Positions 63,746 to 64,000 of a DNA stretch of 64,000 nt are shown one piece after another; the first letter of the stretch is position 1, and the number at the start of each line of letters is the position of its first letter. The position numbers were made by a program, and so were the translations under genes. The notes under the pieces were generated by a model. That model was not told the origin of the DNA, ran no database searches, and was given only the letters and a program-made list of their open reading frames with translations. The DNA is from Lepturacanthus savala (Eukaryota; Chordata; Actinopteri; Scombriformes; Trichiuridae). The DNA lies in contig CM060463.1 of assembly GCA_030544235.1 (NCBI GenBank), positions 17,299,690 to 17,363,689 on the forward strand, written 5' to 3'.

Positions 63746-64000
63746 TCTTTACTGATTTAACACTATTTCAAACGGATTTGTGTGGCCAATGCTTATTCAT
63801 ACTAGTGGAGAACTTGTCCGATTGGATAGTGAAACTATAATAAAAATGACATGTTGAGTTTAAATATTTTTTACTTTGCTTCAGCAGTGAGGGACTGATA
63901 TGGAATATATCATAGAATGTACAAGAGTGTTGTTTTAAGCAGCTAAACATTTATTTATAAGGACAATTGGGAGAGGCAAAAGAGACAATTATAATTTTCC

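Larger units (their letters stand above)
60981..64000. other. Intergenic DNA downstream of g0s2
   Basis: No gene recognised. The stretch is mostly old repeat: family C (61340-61690), family B (62190-62300 and 62925-63215) and a family A end (63668-63745). The block at 62590-62830 includes TTTGATGAAAATCCAGCCC, which resembles the far end of family B. HSD11B1, which follows G0S2 in human, was not seen. Confidence 0.5.

Overview
The window is a piece of a ray-finned fish genome, most likely a percomorph-type teleost. It holds vertebrate multi-exon genes with GT-AG introns, long (CA)n, (TA)n and (G)n runs, and several dispersed repeats that look familiar from spiny-rayed fish. Four protein-coding genes were assembled by hand from exon phases and splice sites, then recognised from remembered family sequence. 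No database search was run.

Layout, left to right. (1) 199-13107, minus strand: usp48, a ubiquitin-specific protease, with 22 coding exons and 890 codons inside the window; the C-terminal end lies beyond position 1. Its upstream region (13108-13800) has a cluster of TGACG/CGTCA motifs. (2) About 15.7-31.6 kb, plus strand: camk1g (CaM kinase I gamma), 11 coding exons and 413 aa, with a candidate 5' UTR exon, a probable 3' UTR intron, and CA/TG microsatellites touching four splice sites. (3) 34777-51084, minus strand: lamb3 (laminin beta-3), 22 coding exons and 1164 aa, complete from signal peptide to the C-terminal cysteine. (4) 58954-60540, plus strand: g0s2, a single coding exon for the 128-aa lipolysis inhibitor, with a TATA box and a short 5' UTR exon. 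camk1g and lamb3 are tail to tail; lamb3 and g0s2 are head to head across about 7.9 kb. camk1g, lamb3 and g0s2 are also neighbours in mammals (human 1q32), so this is a conserved block; usp48 beside them is not the human arrangement (1p36).

The genes do not form one pathway: ubiquitin removal, calcium signalling, epithelial basement membrane, and control of lipid-droplet lipolysis. The rest is introns and intergenic DNA with transposon relics (a Tc1/mariner-IS630-type transposase fragment, LINE tails, foldback elements, three unnamed dispersed families here called A, B and C), microsatellites, and a set of short near-perfect hairpins unrelated to each other in sequence. No tRNA, rRNA or CRISPR array was seen. 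The most unusual signals are the microsatellite-flanked splice sites of camk1g, the isolated perfect hairpins, an unrecognised 132-codon ORF antisense in lamb3 intron 1, and a copy of the camk1g 3' UTR/splice-donor block 25 kb away.
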